Assembly: GCA_964549135.1 (NCBI GenBank)
Contig: CAZJUJ010000007.1
Coordinates: 1 to 63,015 of the forward strand
DNA from: RUG563 sp964549135
GTDB lineage: Bacteria; Bacillota; Clostridia; Christensenellales; Aristaeellaceae
DNA length: 63,015 bases
Reading direction: 5' to 3'
Below are positions 52,427 through 61,009 of this stretch, piece after piece; position 1 is the first letter of the stretch, and every line of letters starts with the position of its first letter. The position numbers and the translations under genes are program-made. The notes beneath the pieces are model-generated. The model saw only the letters and a program-made list of their open reading frames with translations, was not told the DNA's origin and ran no database searches.

Positions 52427-53113
52427 ATGCCACAGAAAAAGGAAAACCTCCCCGTCAAGGTTGACGTGGATTTGCAAAACGGCGGTACCATTACCTATGC
52501 CAATGAGGTCATCGCCACCATCGCGGGCGTGGCGGCCAATGAAATTGACGGCATTGCCGGCATGTGCATCAGCGGCGGCTTCAGTGAAATTCTCAGCCGC
52601 AACCGGAATATCACCCGGGGCGTCAAGGTAGAGGTGGGCAGCCAGGAAGCGGCGGTGGATCTCTACATCATCGTGGAATATGGCAAGCCCATCCAGAAGG
52701 TGGCCGGAGAAGTGCAGGAAAACGTGCGCAAGGCCCTGGAAAGCCTGACCGGGCTGCATGTGGTGCGGGTGGATGTGCATGTGCAGGGCGTCAGCTTCGA
52801 AAAGGAAAAGAAGGCCAATCAGACCAGCATCGAGGCCGCCAGCTGCAGCCCCGTGCTTGCCGAGCCTGAAAGCATCGACGCAAAAACGGAAGCCCCGGCG
52901 GAGGAAACCCCGGCTGATGAAGCCCCGGCTGACGCAGTCGTTTGGGAGGAAAGCATCCCCACCGAAATGGAGGCCGAGGACGCCGCTGTTTCCGATGCCC
53001 AGGTGCTGGCGGAGGAAGCCAGCCTGGAGGGCGATGCAGCCGATATGAAAGAGGAAGGCGCGGCGGATGAGGAAGACGCCGGCCAGGGCCCGGACGGACG
53101 GAAGCGCTGCTGA
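52427..53113 (+). CDS. Asp23/Gls24 family envelope stress protein
   Basis: Member of the alkaline-shock family tied to the membrane by AmaP. The 228 residues have an Asp23 domain (about 10-125: ITYANEVIATIAGVAANEIDGIAGM, VDLYIIVEYGKPIQKVAGEVQENV, VVRVDVHVQGV) and a long acidic Ala/Glu-rich tail (about 130-228) that is unusual in length. AAGGAGG precedes the ATG. It is followed by amaP and a DUF2273 gene, the standard cluster. Confidence 0.92.
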   Translation: MPQKKENLPVKVDVDLQNGGTITYANEVIATIAGVAANEIDGIAGMCISGGFSEILSRNRNITRGVKVEVGSQEAAVDLYIIVEYGKPIQKVAGEVQENVRKALESLTGLHVVRVDVHVQGVSFEKEKKANQTSIEAASCSPVLAEPESIDAKTEAPAEETPADEAPADAVVWEESIPTEMEAEDAAVSDAQVLAEEASLEGDAADMKEEGAADEEDAGQGPDGRKRC

Positions 53114-53138
53114 GCGCCGCTGAAAAGGAGCAATCCGT

Positions 53139-53939
53139 ATGAAAATCAAATTCTGGGATCGTATCATTCTCTTTCTCGGCGCGCTGCTTTCCGCCGCCGC
53201 CGGGCTGCTGCTGATGATTGTCGGCCTGCAGATTGTGCAATTGGAGGGGCTGAGCGTCAGTCTGCCGCTCCCCGTGCGCATCGCCGCCATCATCCTGGGC
53301 GCGCTCTGCGTTTTGTTCTGCATTTATCTCTTTGCCTTCCCCCGGCGTCTTGGCCGCGGAAAGCGGGATTTTGTGGTGCAGAATACCGATAACGGCGAAT
53401 TGCGCATCGCAGTCAAGGCAATTGAAAATCTGGTGCAGAAATGCATCGATGTGCATGAAGAAATCCATGTGGTTTCCATGCATGTGAAAAATAGCCGGGA
53501 CGGCGTGGTGGTGGATCTGTGCGCCTCCATCGCCAATAATATCTCCATTCCCCTGGCGGTTGCCTCTCTGCAGAAGCAGATCAGGCAGTATCTGGCCGCC
53601 TCCTCCGGCATTGATGTCCGGGAGGTAAGGGTATCGGTGGAAACGGCCCAGGACGGGGCGGAAAATTCCCCCTATCTGGTAAACGGCGAGCAGAAGAGCG
53701 CCGAAAATGAGGAGCCCGCCGAAAAGAAGGAAAAGAAGCTTTCCCTGCATCAGCGCATTTTCGGCCGGGGCGAGCAGAAGGTTACCGTGCCCGAGCCGCC
53801 CAAGGCGGAGGAAGCCCCTGCCCAGCCCGAGGAAAACGCCGGGGAGCAGGAAACGGATGCCCTGCCCCAGGAGGAAAGCGCCGATGCGCCCCTGAATGAA
53901 AACGACCAAGCCGATAAGGAGGATGCTTCCAATGAGTGA
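53139..53939 (+). CDS. amaP: Alkaline shock response membrane anchor AmaP
   Basis: Membrane protein that recruits Asp23. The 266 residues have two N-terminal membrane segments (about 8-30 and 48-70), a cytoplasmic domain (about 75-170, NGELRIAVKAIENLVQKCIDVHEEIHVVSMHVKNS) that resembles the Asp23 fold, and an acidic disordered tail (about 185-266). It lies 25 bp after asp23 and overlaps the DUF2273 gene by 8 bp. Confidence 0.9.
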   Translation: MKIKFWDRIILFLGALLSAAAGLLLMIVGLQIVQLEGLSVSLPLPVRIAAIILGALCVLFCIYLFAFPRRLGRGKRDFVVQNTDNGELRIAVKAIENLVQKCIDVHEEIHVVSMHVKNSRDGVVVDLCASIANNISIPLAVASLQKQIRQYLAASSGIDVREVRVSVETAQDGAENSPYLVNGEQKSAENEEPAEKKEKKLSLHQRIFGRGEQKVTVPEPPKAEEAPAQPEENAGEQETDALPQEESADAPLNENDQADKEDASNE

Positions 53940-54249
53940 TAAATGGAACGCCTTTACGAAAAAAATGTTCAAGATTGGCACGCCGGAATGCGCCGTCACC
54001 TTCGCGCTGGTCGCCATGGTGCTGGCATTGCTTTTCCTGCTGCTGGGCTTCTGGCAGACGCTGCTGGTTGCCGTGCTGGCGCTGGCGGGCGCTTTCATCG
54101 GCGGCGTAAAGGATAAGAAGGAATGGGTGCGCAATACGGTCAATCGCCTCTTCCCGCCCAAGCAGAATATGCCCTATCGGGAGCAGAACGCGGAAATCGA
54201 AAAGGCCGTTAAGGAAGCCACCGAGGATACCCAGAATACCAAGGAATAA
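53932..54249 (+). CDS. DUF2273 family small membrane protein
   Basis: A 105-residue protein with two close membrane segments (about 20-58) and a charged C-terminal tail. DUF2273 proteins accompany asp23/amaP in Firmicutes; their function is unknown. GGAGG lies 9 nt before the ATG at 53932, and the first 8 bp overlap amaP. Confidence 0.85.
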   Translation: MSDKWNAFTKKMFKIGTPECAVTFALVAMVLALLFLLLGFWQTLLVAVLALAGAFIGGVKDKKEWVRNTVNRLFPPKQNMPYREQNAEIEKAVKEATEDTQNTKE

Positions 54250-54277
54250 AAATACCGAAAGAACGGGGTAAACGCCC

Positions 54278-54694
54278 ATGGCTCGTAAATCAGCCCGTGC
54301 CGCTGCCGTGCAGATGGTTTTTGAAAACATGCTGGGCGGCGATGGCGGCCAAGAAACCCTGCAGGGCCTGATTGAATTCACGCCCGAGGATGATGATCAG
54401 GAATATATTGACGGTCTGCTTTCCGGCGTGCAGGCCCATGCGGACGAATTGGACGCAGCCATTGAAAAATGCCTCAAGGGCTGGACGCTGGATCGCATTG
54501 CCCGGGTGGACCGCGCCGTTTTGCGCGTGGCCGCCTATGAGCTTTGCCATGACCGGAAAACGCCGGATGCCGTGGTCATCAATGAAGCGGTGGCCCTGGC
54601 CCAGCGCTTTGATTCCCCCCAGGCCGGAAAATTCGTAAACGGCGTGCTTTCCACCCTGCTGGCGGAAAGAGACGCCGGGAAGGAAGACGCCTGA
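54278..54694 (+). CDS. nusB: Transcription antitermination factor NusB
   Basis: Helical RNA-binding protein of the antitermination complex for rRNA transcription. The 138 residues begin ARKSARAAAVQMVFENML and show WTLDRIARVDRAVLRVAAYEL, VVINEAVALAQRFDSPQAGKFVNGVLSTL. The stop overlaps the next start (TGATG). Confidence 0.95.
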   Translation: MARKSARAAAVQMVFENMLGGDGGQETLQGLIEFTPEDDDQEYIDGLLSGVQAHADELDAAIEKCLKGWTLDRIARVDRAVLRVAAYELCHDRKTPDAVVINEAVALAQRFDSPQAGKFVNGVLSTLLAERDAGKEDA

Positions 54695-55629
54695 TGCTGG
54701 CGCTGGGGCTGGATACCAGCTGCTATACCACCTCTGCCGCGCTGTATGACGGCGCAGAGCCCCGGCAGAACCGTCGGCTTCTGCCCGTCCCCGCGGGAGA
54801 ACGCGGCCTTCGCCAAAGCGAGGCCGTTTTTGCGCATGTAAAGCAGCTTTCCTCCGTGCTGCTGCCGCTCCTGAATGGGGAGGGCCGGGCCATTTCCTGC
54901 GTCTGCGCCTCTGTTTCCCCCCGGGATGGGGAGGAATCCTATATGCCGGTGTTTCAGGTGGGCGCATCCCATGGCCGGGCCATTGCGGCGGCACTGCAGG
55001 TGCCCTTTTATGAGACCACCCACCAGCGGGGGCATCTTGCCGCCGCCAGATGGGGCACGGCGCTAACGGGCGATCGCTTCGTGGCGCTGCATTTATCCGG
55101 CGGCACCACGGATGTTTTGCTTCTGGAGGGGGATGCGATCACCCCCCTGGGCGCATCCATTGATCTGCATGCCGGGCAATTGGTGGATCGGGTCGGGGTG
55201 GCCCTGGGCCTGCCCTTCCCCTGCGGCCCGCATCTGGAAAAGCTGGCCCGGGCGGGCGTCAGCCGCGCCGCCGTGCCCGTCAGTCTGGAAAAGGACGGGC
55301 TGCACTGCCATCTTTCCGGGGCAGAGGCCCAGCTGATGCGCATGATCCAACGGGGCGAAAGAAAAGAGGATGTGGCGGCGGAGGTTTACAGCATCCTCCA
55401 GCGCACCGTTCTCAGGCTTCTTGAGGCGGCGGCGGAAAAAACCGGCACGCAGGATATGCTGCTGGCCGGGGGCGTGGCCTCCTCTCCCCTGTTTCGGGAG
55501 CTGATGCATCTGCGCAATGAAAAGCGCCGCGCCGGGCTGCATCTGCATTTCGGCCGGCCCGAATTTTCCGGGGATAACGCCGTGGGCGCGGCCATCATCG
55601 GCCTTGAAAAGCTGCAAAAGGAGAGATGA
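54694..55629 (+). CDS. TsaD/Kae1-like paralogue
   Basis: An ASKHA-fold protein related to the tRNA t6A enzyme TsaD but diverged, 311 residues. The metal-binding HxxxH is kept (His110, His114 in THQRGHL), as is GLDTSCYTTSAAL in place of GIETSCDETS, LHLSGGTTDVLL in place of SGGHT, and LLAGGVASSPLFREL. Clostridial genomes often have such a copy at this locus in addition to true TsaD. Whether it is active in t6A synthesis is unknown. It overlaps nusB by 1 bp. Confidence 0.8.
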   Translation: MLALGLDTSCYTTSAALYDGAEPRQNRRLLPVPAGERGLRQSEAVFAHVKQLSSVLLPLLNGEGRAISCVCASVSPRDGEESYMPVFQVGASHGRAIAAALQVPFYETTHQRGHLAAARWGTALTGDRFVALHLSGGTTDVLLLEGDAITPLGASIDLHAGQLVDRVGVALGLPFPCGPHLEKLARAGVSRAAVPVSLEKDGLHCHLSGAEAQLMRMIQRGERKEDVAAEVYSILQRTVLRLLEAAAEKTGTQDMLLAGGVASSPLFRELMHLRNEKRRAGLHLHFGRPEFSGDNAVGAAIIGLEKLQKER

Positions 55630-55631
55630 GC

Positions 55632-56477
55632 ATGGCAATCATTCTGGATGGCAAAAGCATGGCTGCAGAGCTGATGGAGGGCCTGAAGGGCAGGGTAAAC
55701 GCCTTGAAGGCGCGTCAGCAATCCGTGGGCCTTGCCGTGATTCTGGTGGGCGATGATCCCGCCAGCCAGGTCTATGTCCGCAATAAGGGCCGGGCCTGCG
55801 AGGAGCTGGGAATCTATTCCGAAACCATCCGTCTGCCCGAAAATACCTCCCAGGCAGAGGTGGAAGCGCTGATTGACCGGCTGAACGGCGATGATCGCTT
55901 CCATGGTATTCTGGTGCAATTGCCCCTGCCCCGGGGCCTGGATGAAGCGGCGATTCTCCGGCGGATCATCCCCGAAAAGGATGTGGATGGCTTCCATATC
56001 GAAAACGCGGGCAAGCTCTTTACCGGCCAAAGCGGCGTCACCGCCTGCACCCCCAAGGGCATTCTGCACATGCTGAAAAAGGGCGGCGTGCCCCTTGCCG
56101 GAAAGGAAGCGGTGGTAATTGGCCGCAGCAATATCGTGGGCAAGCCCATTGCCATGCTGCTGCTGGCGGAAAACTGCACCGTGACCATCTGCCATTCCCG
56201 GACGGAGAATCTATCCGCCCATACCCGGCGGGCGGATATTCTGGTAGCCGCCGTGGGCCGGGCCGGGTTTGTCACCGCCGATATGGTCAAGCCCGGCGCC
56301 GCGGTCATCGATGTGGGGATTAACCGGGTGGATGGCCGGGTGGTGGGCGATGTGGATTTCGCTCCGGTGGAAAAAATCGCCGGGTATATCACTCCCGTTC
56401 CCGGCGGCGTGGGCAAAATGACCATCGGCATGCTCATGGAAAACACCATTGAAGCCGCCGAAAGAAAGGCCCGATAA
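55632..56477 (+). CDS. folD: Methylenetetrahydrofolate dehydrogenase / cyclohydrolase
   Basis: Bifunctional enzyme of one-carbon metabolism, 281 residues. The catalytic YVRNK (Tyr48, Lys52) and the signatures FHGILVQLPLPRGLDE, KDVDGFH, PCTPKG-like ACTPKGILHML, VVIGRSNIVGKPIAMLLL and TPVPGGVGKMTIGMLMENT are present. ATG 55632 has AAAGGAG 7 nt upstream; ATG 55626 would be too close. Confidence 0.97.
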   Translation: MAIILDGKSMAAELMEGLKGRVNALKARQQSVGLAVILVGDDPASQVYVRNKGRACEELGIYSETIRLPENTSQAEVEALIDRLNGDDRFHGILVQLPLPRGLDEAAILRRIIPEKDVDGFHIENAGKLFTGQSGVTACTPKGILHMLKKGGVPLAGKEAVVIGRSNIVGKPIAMLLLAENCTVTICHSRTENLSAHTRRADILVAAVGRAGFVTADMVKPGAAVIDVGINRVDGRVVGDVDFAPVEKIAGYITPVPGGVGKMTIGMLMENTIEAAERKAR

Positions 56478-56478
56478 T

Positions 56479-57702
56479 ATGCCCTGGACGCTTTCCGTAT
56501 CCGAACTGAATGATTATGTGCGCCGCAGTCTGGCCAGCGATCCATCCCTGCGCTTTCTTTCCCTGCGGGGGGAGATCAGCGATTTCAAGAAATACGCCTC
56601 CGGGCATTGGTATTTCACCCTGAAGGATGAGCAGAGCCGCATCCAATGCGTCTGCTATCGGCAGAACGCCATGCGCATCCGCTTCCAGCCGGAAAACGGC
56701 ATGCGGGTGGTGCTGACCGGGGCGGTGGGGCTCTATACCGTATCGGGCAGCTATCAATTCTATGCCGAAAATATGACCCAGGACGGGGTCGGCGAATTGT
56801 ATCTCAGGTATGAGGCGCTGAAAAGCAAGCTGCTCAAGGAAGGCCTTTTCGATGTAACCCGGAAGCGGCAATTGCCCCTGCTCCCCCGGGCGGTGGGCGT
56901 GGTCACCTCCCGCTCCGGCGCGGTCATTCATGATATCGCCACCGTCTCCCGCCGCCGCTATCCCGGCATGCAGATCATTCTGCGGCCCGCCCAGGTGCAG
57001 GGGGAAGGCGCGGCGGAGGATATTGCCCGGGGCATTGCCGAAATTTCCATGCTGCCCCAGGTGGATGTGATCATCGTGGGCCGGGGCGGCGGATCGCTGG
57101 AGGATTTATGGGCCTTCAATGAGGAAATCGTGGTGCGCGCCATTGCGGCCTGCCCGGTGCCGGTGGTATCGGCGGTGGGCCATGAGGTGGATGTGACCCT
57201 TTCCGATCTGGCGGCCGATCTGCGCGCCGCCACCCCCTCCGCCGCGGCGGAATTATGCGTGCCGGAAAGGGCGGCGCTGCTCCGCACCATTGAAAAAATG
57301 CGGAATGATGTGGCCCGGGCGGGGAAAAACCGCGTGCTTCTTCTCTCTTCCCGGCTGGGGCTGTATGAAAAGCGCCTGGCCGCCCGCCATCCCGCCGCGC
57401 AGATGCAGAATGCCCGGGCCCGGGCAGAAATCCTGACCCAGAAAATGCATACCCTGACGGAACGGCAATTGGCCCTTCGCAGTGCGCGGCTATCCCTGCT
57501 TTCGGATAAGCTGGCCGCCCTGGGCCCCCGGCAGGCCCTCTCCCGGGGCTATGCCATCCTGCTGGATGGGAAAAAGCCGGTAACCAGCGTCAGCGATGCC
57601 CGGGAAGAAATGACCCTGCTTTTGCAGGACGGACGGATGAAAGTCCGCGCCGCCGAAATCAGGAAGGAGGATCCCTTTGGCCAGGAAACAGCAAAGCTTT
57701 GA
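56479..57702 (+). CDS. xseA: Exodeoxyribonuclease VII large subunit
   Basis: Single-strand-specific nuclease subunit, 407 residues. N-terminal OB fold (about 5-100, LSVSELNDYVRRSLASD, LRGEISDFKKYASGHWYFTLKD), then the catalytic domain (GVVTSRSGAVIHDIATVSRRRYP, VDVIIVGRGGGSLEDLWAFNEE, VSAVGHEVDVTLSDLAADLRAATPSAAAEL) and coiled coil. It overlaps xseB by 26 bp, giving coupled production of both subunits. Confidence 0.97.
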   Translation: MPWTLSVSELNDYVRRSLASDPSLRFLSLRGEISDFKKYASGHWYFTLKDEQSRIQCVCYRQNAMRIRFQPENGMRVVLTGAVGLYTVSGSYQFYAENMTQDGVGELYLRYEALKSKLLKEGLFDVTRKRQLPLLPRAVGVVTSRSGAVIHDIATVSRRRYPGMQIILRPAQVQGEGAAEDIARGIAEISMLPQVDVIIVGRGGGSLEDLWAFNEEIVVRAIAACPVPVVSAVGHEVDVTLSDLAADLRAATPSAAAELCVPERAALLRTIEKMRNDVARAGKNRVLLLSSRLGLYEKRLAARHPAAQMQNARARAEILTQKMHTLTERQLALRSARLSLLSDKLAALGPRQALSRGYAILLDGKKPVTSVSDAREEMTLLLQDGRMKVRAAEIRKEDPFGQETAKL

Positions 57703-57895
57703 AGACCGGCTGCTGGAATTGGAGGCGCTGGTCAAGAAAATGGAGGAGGGCTCCATGCCCCTGAATGAAACCCTTGCCGCCTACGAGGAGGGCATGCGCC
57801 TCTCCCAAATGCTTACGGAGGAATTATCCGCCGCCGAAAAGCGCATGCTGGAATTATCCGGCGGCGAAACCATTCCCATGGAGGATGCGCCGTGA
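57677..57895 (+). CDS. xseB: Exodeoxyribonuclease VII small subunit
   Basis: Small subunit of Exo VII, 72 residues: SFEDRLLELEALVKKMEEGSMPLNETLAAYEEGM is diagnostic. TTG start with AAGGAGGA upstream, inside the end of xseA. The stop overlaps the ispA start. Confidence 0.95.
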   Translation: MARKQQSFEDRLLELEALVKKMEEGSMPLNETLAAYEEGMRLSQMLTEELSAAEKRMLELSGGETIPMEDAP

Positions 57896-58758
57896 TGATG
57901 GAAAGCACCCTGCAATCCTATAAGGAAAGGCTGGAAAATGCGCTGGATTCGCTGCCCATGGCGGGCGCGCCGGATATTCTTAGGGATGCCATGCGGTACA
58001 GCCTGCTTTCCGGGGGCAAGCGCCTGCGGGGCTGCCTGATGATGGCGGCCTGCGAAATGGCCGGGGGCGATACGGAAGCCGCCCTGCCCTTTGCCTGCGC
58101 CCTGGAAATGATTCATGCCTATTCCCTGATTCATGATGATCTGCCCGCCATGGATAATGATACCCTGCGCCGGGGCAAGCCCACCAATCATGTGGTCTAT
58201 GGGGAGGCCATGGCCATCCTGGCGGGGGACGGACTATTGACCCACGCCTTTGAAATCATGGCGGCCTCCCCCCATCCCCGGGCCCTTTCCGCCCTGGGCG
58301 AAATCGCCCGGGCCGCCGGTGTATCCGGCATGCTGGCCGGGCAGACCCTGGATATCACCCTGGAGGGCAGGGAGCCCCAGCGGGAATGGGTGGAAAAAAT
58401 CCACCTGGGCAAAACCGCCGCGCTGCTGACCGCCCCCATAACCGCCGGGCTGATGCTGGCAGGGGCGGAGGAAAAGCTGCTGCATGCCGGCAGGGAATAT
58501 GGCCGGCATCTGGGCCTTGCCTTTCAGATTGTGGATGATATTCTGGATCTGGAGGGGGATGCGGCGCTGATGGGCAAAACCCTGGGCAAGGATCAGGCGG
58601 AGGGCAAGCAGACCTGGCCCGCCTGCGTAGGCCTTCCGCAGGCCCGGGCGGATGCGGAAGCGCATATCCATGCCGCCGTTTCGGCGCTTCTGCCCTTTGG
58701 GGAAAGGGCGGCCTTTCTCCGGGAGCTTGCCGTAGCCACGCTTCACCGCGTGCAATAG
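57892..58758 (+). CDS. ispA: Polyprenyl (farnesyl/geranylgeranyl) diphosphate synthase
   Basis: Condenses IPP with allylic diphosphates. The 288 residues contain the LLSGGKRLRG start region, first Asp-rich motif IHDDLPAMDND, GKTAALLTAPITAG and the second motif FQIVDDILD. Length and motifs fit short-chain IspA. The start may be GTG 57892 (GGAGG 7 nt upstream) or ATG 57895/57898. Confidence 0.93.
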   Translation: MMMESTLQSYKERLENALDSLPMAGAPDILRDAMRYSLLSGGKRLRGCLMMAACEMAGGDTEAALPFACALEMIHAYSLIHDDLPAMDNDTLRRGKPTNHVVYGEAMAILAGDGLLTHAFEIMAASPHPRALSALGEIARAAGVSGMLAGQTLDITLEGREPQREWVEKIHLGKTAALLTAPITAGLMLAGAEEKLLHAGREYGRHLGLAFQIVDDILDLEGDAALMGKTLGKDQAEGKQTWPACVGLPQARADAEAHIHAAVSALLPFGERAAFLRELAVATLHRVQ

Positions 58759-58776
58759 GATGGGAGGAATGCAGAT

Positions 58777-59232
58777 TTGGCAAATCTTCAGGCGTTCCTT
58801 GGCAATGATGTGCTGCTGTGCGCGCTGCTTTCCTGGGTGGCTGCTCAGGGGCTCAAGGTGCTGCTAACGCTTATTATGGATCGGCGTCTGGATTGGCGGC
58901 GCTGCTTCGGCATGGGCGGCATGCCCTCCTCCCATACGGCGTTTACCTTTTCCCTGATGCTGATGACGGGGCTGCGGGCCGGGTTTGACAGCGTGGCCTT
59001 TGCCCTGGCCTTCGCCCTGGCGGCCATCGTCATTTATGATGCCATGGGCGTGCGCGCCGAAACCGGCAAGCAGGGGGCCGCCCTGAATCACATCAATCAA
59101 ATCCTGCGGGAGGTGCTGATTGAGGGCCAGCCCATCACCCAGAAGCGCTTTAAGGAATTGGTGGGCCATACGCCCCTGGAGGTGGCGGGCGGCCTGCTGG
59201 TGGGCCTCATCATGGTGCTGATCATGGCATAA
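58777..59232 (+). CDS. Divergent PAP2-family (DUF212) membrane protein
   Basis: A 151-residue membrane protein with about four segments. It contains GMPSSHTAFTFSLMLMTGL and DAMGVRAETGKQGAALN, hallmarks of DUF212, a divergent branch of the PAP2 phosphatase family. Being next to ispA, it might act on a polyprenyl diphosphate; that is inferred. TTG start with GGAGG upstream. Confidence 0.85.
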   Translation: MANLQAFLGNDVLLCALLSWVAAQGLKVLLTLIMDRRLDWRRCFGMGGMPSSHTAFTFSLMLMTGLRAGFDSVAFALAFALAAIVIYDAMGVRAETGKQGAALNHINQILREVLIEGQPITQKRFKELVGHTPLEVAGGLLVGLIMVLIMA

Positions 59233-59279
59233 AGCAAATGAAATAAACAGAACATACAGAACATAAGGAGGAAAACACA

Positions 59280-59837
59280 ATGGATCAATTTCTGGAAGAG
59301 GTTGTCACCCCGAGAAACAAAGGCATGCAGACGCTGACGCTGATCCTGGCCAATATCGTCTGGGTGGTTTTCGCCATCTGGGCCTTCTTTCAGGTGCAGG
59401 TGCTGATGATGAGCATTTCCAGCGCGGGCTTTGTATGGGAGCTGTTGTATAATGTCGCCCAGGTGCTGATTTTCGGCGGCCTGGCCGTGCTGATTTTCCT
59501 GCGCAAGGATCGCATCAAGACCGAATACGAATACACTCTCACCAACGCCCAGATGGATTTTGCCCAGGTATTCAATAATCGCAAGCGCAAGAGCCTGGGC
59601 ACCATGAATATCCGCAATGTGGAAGCCTGCGGCTTGGTGTCCTCCGGCTCCTTCCAGCGCTATATCAATATGCAGGGCGTCAAGCGCACCAATTGGTTCC
59701 TCAATCGGGAGGCCGAGCTGTTGTATTTCTATTTCCAGAAGGAAGGCAATAAGCGCATCATCATCATTGAGCCCAGTGAGGAAATGATCGCCCTGATCCG
59801 GCGCAATCTGCCCCAGGGCGTATGGCAAGTCAACTGA
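59280..59837 (+). CDS. Membrane protein, possibly DUF6106 family
   Basis: A 185-residue protein with two N-terminal membrane segments (about 18-40 and 50-73) and a soluble C-terminal domain with FAQVFNNRKRKSLGTMNIRNVE, perhaps a PH-like fold. I believe clostridial DUF6106 has this pattern but am unsure. Its function is unknown. AAGGAGG precedes the ATG; it ends 14 bp before the cysteine desulfurase. Confidence 0.7.
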   Translation: MDQFLEEVVTPRNKGMQTLTLILANIVWVVFAIWAFFQVQVLMMSISSAGFVWELLYNVAQVLIFGGLAVLIFLRKDRIKTEYEYTLTNAQMDFAQVFNNRKRKSLGTMNIRNVEACGLVSSGSFQRYINMQGVKRTNWFLNREAELLYFYFQKEGNKRIIIIEPSEEMIALIRRNLPQGVWQVN

Positions 59838-59851
59838 CCGGAGGCGCATCC

Positions 59852-60994
59852 ATGCCCATCTATCTTGATAACAGCGCCACCACCCGGCCCTCCGAGGCGG
59901 TCATACATGCCATGGCCCAATGCATGCGGGAGGGATACTTCAATCCCTCCGCCCTCTATGCCCCCGCCCTGGAAGCGGAAAAAATGCTGCGCGAATGCCG
60001 CGCCCTGCTGCTTTCCATGGTGCATGCCCCGGCAGGGGCCCGGGCCATCTTTACCGCCGGCGGCACGGAGGCGGATAACCTGGCCATTTTGGGCGCGCTT
60101 GCCTCCCTGCATGGGGGCGGGAAAATCCTCTATGGCGCGGGCGAGCATGCCGCCGTCCGGGAGGCCTGCCTGGCCGCCAGGGGCTTTGAGGCCGTGGCCA
60201 TGCCCTATGATCATCAGGGGAGAATTGATCTGGATGCCCTTCGCGGCCTTCTCTCCCCCGATACCCGGCTCATCTGCTGCATGCAGGTCAATAACGAGAC
60301 CGGGGCCATCCAGCCCTTAAAGGAAATCGATGCCCTGCGCCGGGAATTGGCGCCCGGTGCCCTTTTCCATGTGGATGGGGTGCAGGGCTTTCTGCGCGTT
60401 CCCTTTGATATGACGGCCCTGCATGCGGATTCCTATGCCATTTCCGGGCATAAACTGCACGGCCCCAAGGGCGTGGGCGCGCTGATTTTTGCGCCTACGA
60501 TGCGCCTGCAGCCCCGGATGCTGGGGGGCGGGCAGGAAAATCAGCTCCGCTCCGGCACGGAAAATACCCCCGGTATTGCCGGGCTCATGGCGGCGATTCG
60601 CCATTATCCCGGGCAGCATGCCATGCAGGAAAATAAAATGCTGCTCTGGCAGCGCATCAGGGAATATATTCCCGGCGCGGCATGCAATGGCCCCGCCCCG
60701 GATTCGCCCCTTGCCGCGCCCCATATCCTCAATGTATCCCTGCCGCCGGTGCGCTCCGAAACCATGCTCCATGCCCTGGAGGGGGAAAGAATCTATATCG
60801 GCATGGGCTCTGCCTGCGCCTCCCATAAGCAGAAGGTCAGCCAGGTACTCCAGGCCATGCATACCCCCCGGCCGCTGGCGGAATCGGCCCTGCGCTTCTC
60901 TCTCTGCCCGGATAATACCGCCGCGGAAATGGAAGAAACGGCCCGGGCGCTCCAGCGGCAATATGCCGTTTTATCCAGATTCCAAAGAAGATAA
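59852..60994 (+). CDS. Cysteine desulfurase (NifS/IscS-like)
   Basis: PLP enzyme that takes sulfur from cysteine, 380 residues. It contains YLDNSATTRPS, FTAGGTEADNLAI, the PLP lysine Lys201 in ISGHKLHGPKG, LRSGTENTPGIAG and the catalytic Cys322 in GMGSACASH. The GGAGGCGC site fits ATG 59852. It lies 15 bp before thiI, so it probably supplies sulfur for 4-thiouridine and thiazole, as with the NifZ-ThiI pair. Confidence 0.93.
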   Translation: MPIYLDNSATTRPSEAVIHAMAQCMREGYFNPSALYAPALEAEKMLRECRALLLSMVHAPAGARAIFTAGGTEADNLAILGALASLHGGGKILYGAGEHAAVREACLAARGFEAVAMPYDHQGRIDLDALRGLLSPDTRLICCMQVNNETGAIQPLKEIDALRRELAPGALFHVDGVQGFLRVPFDMTALHADSYAISGHKLHGPKGVGALIFAPTMRLQPRMLGGGQENQLRSGTENTPGIAGLMAAIRHYPGQHAMQENKMLLWQRIREYIPGAACNGPAPDSPLAAPHILNVSLPPVRSETMLHALEGERIYIGMGSACASHKQKVSQVLQAMHTPRPLAESALRFSLCPDNTAAEMEETARALQRQYAVLSRFQRR

Positions 60995-61009
60995 AGGGGA
61001 AGAAAACCA

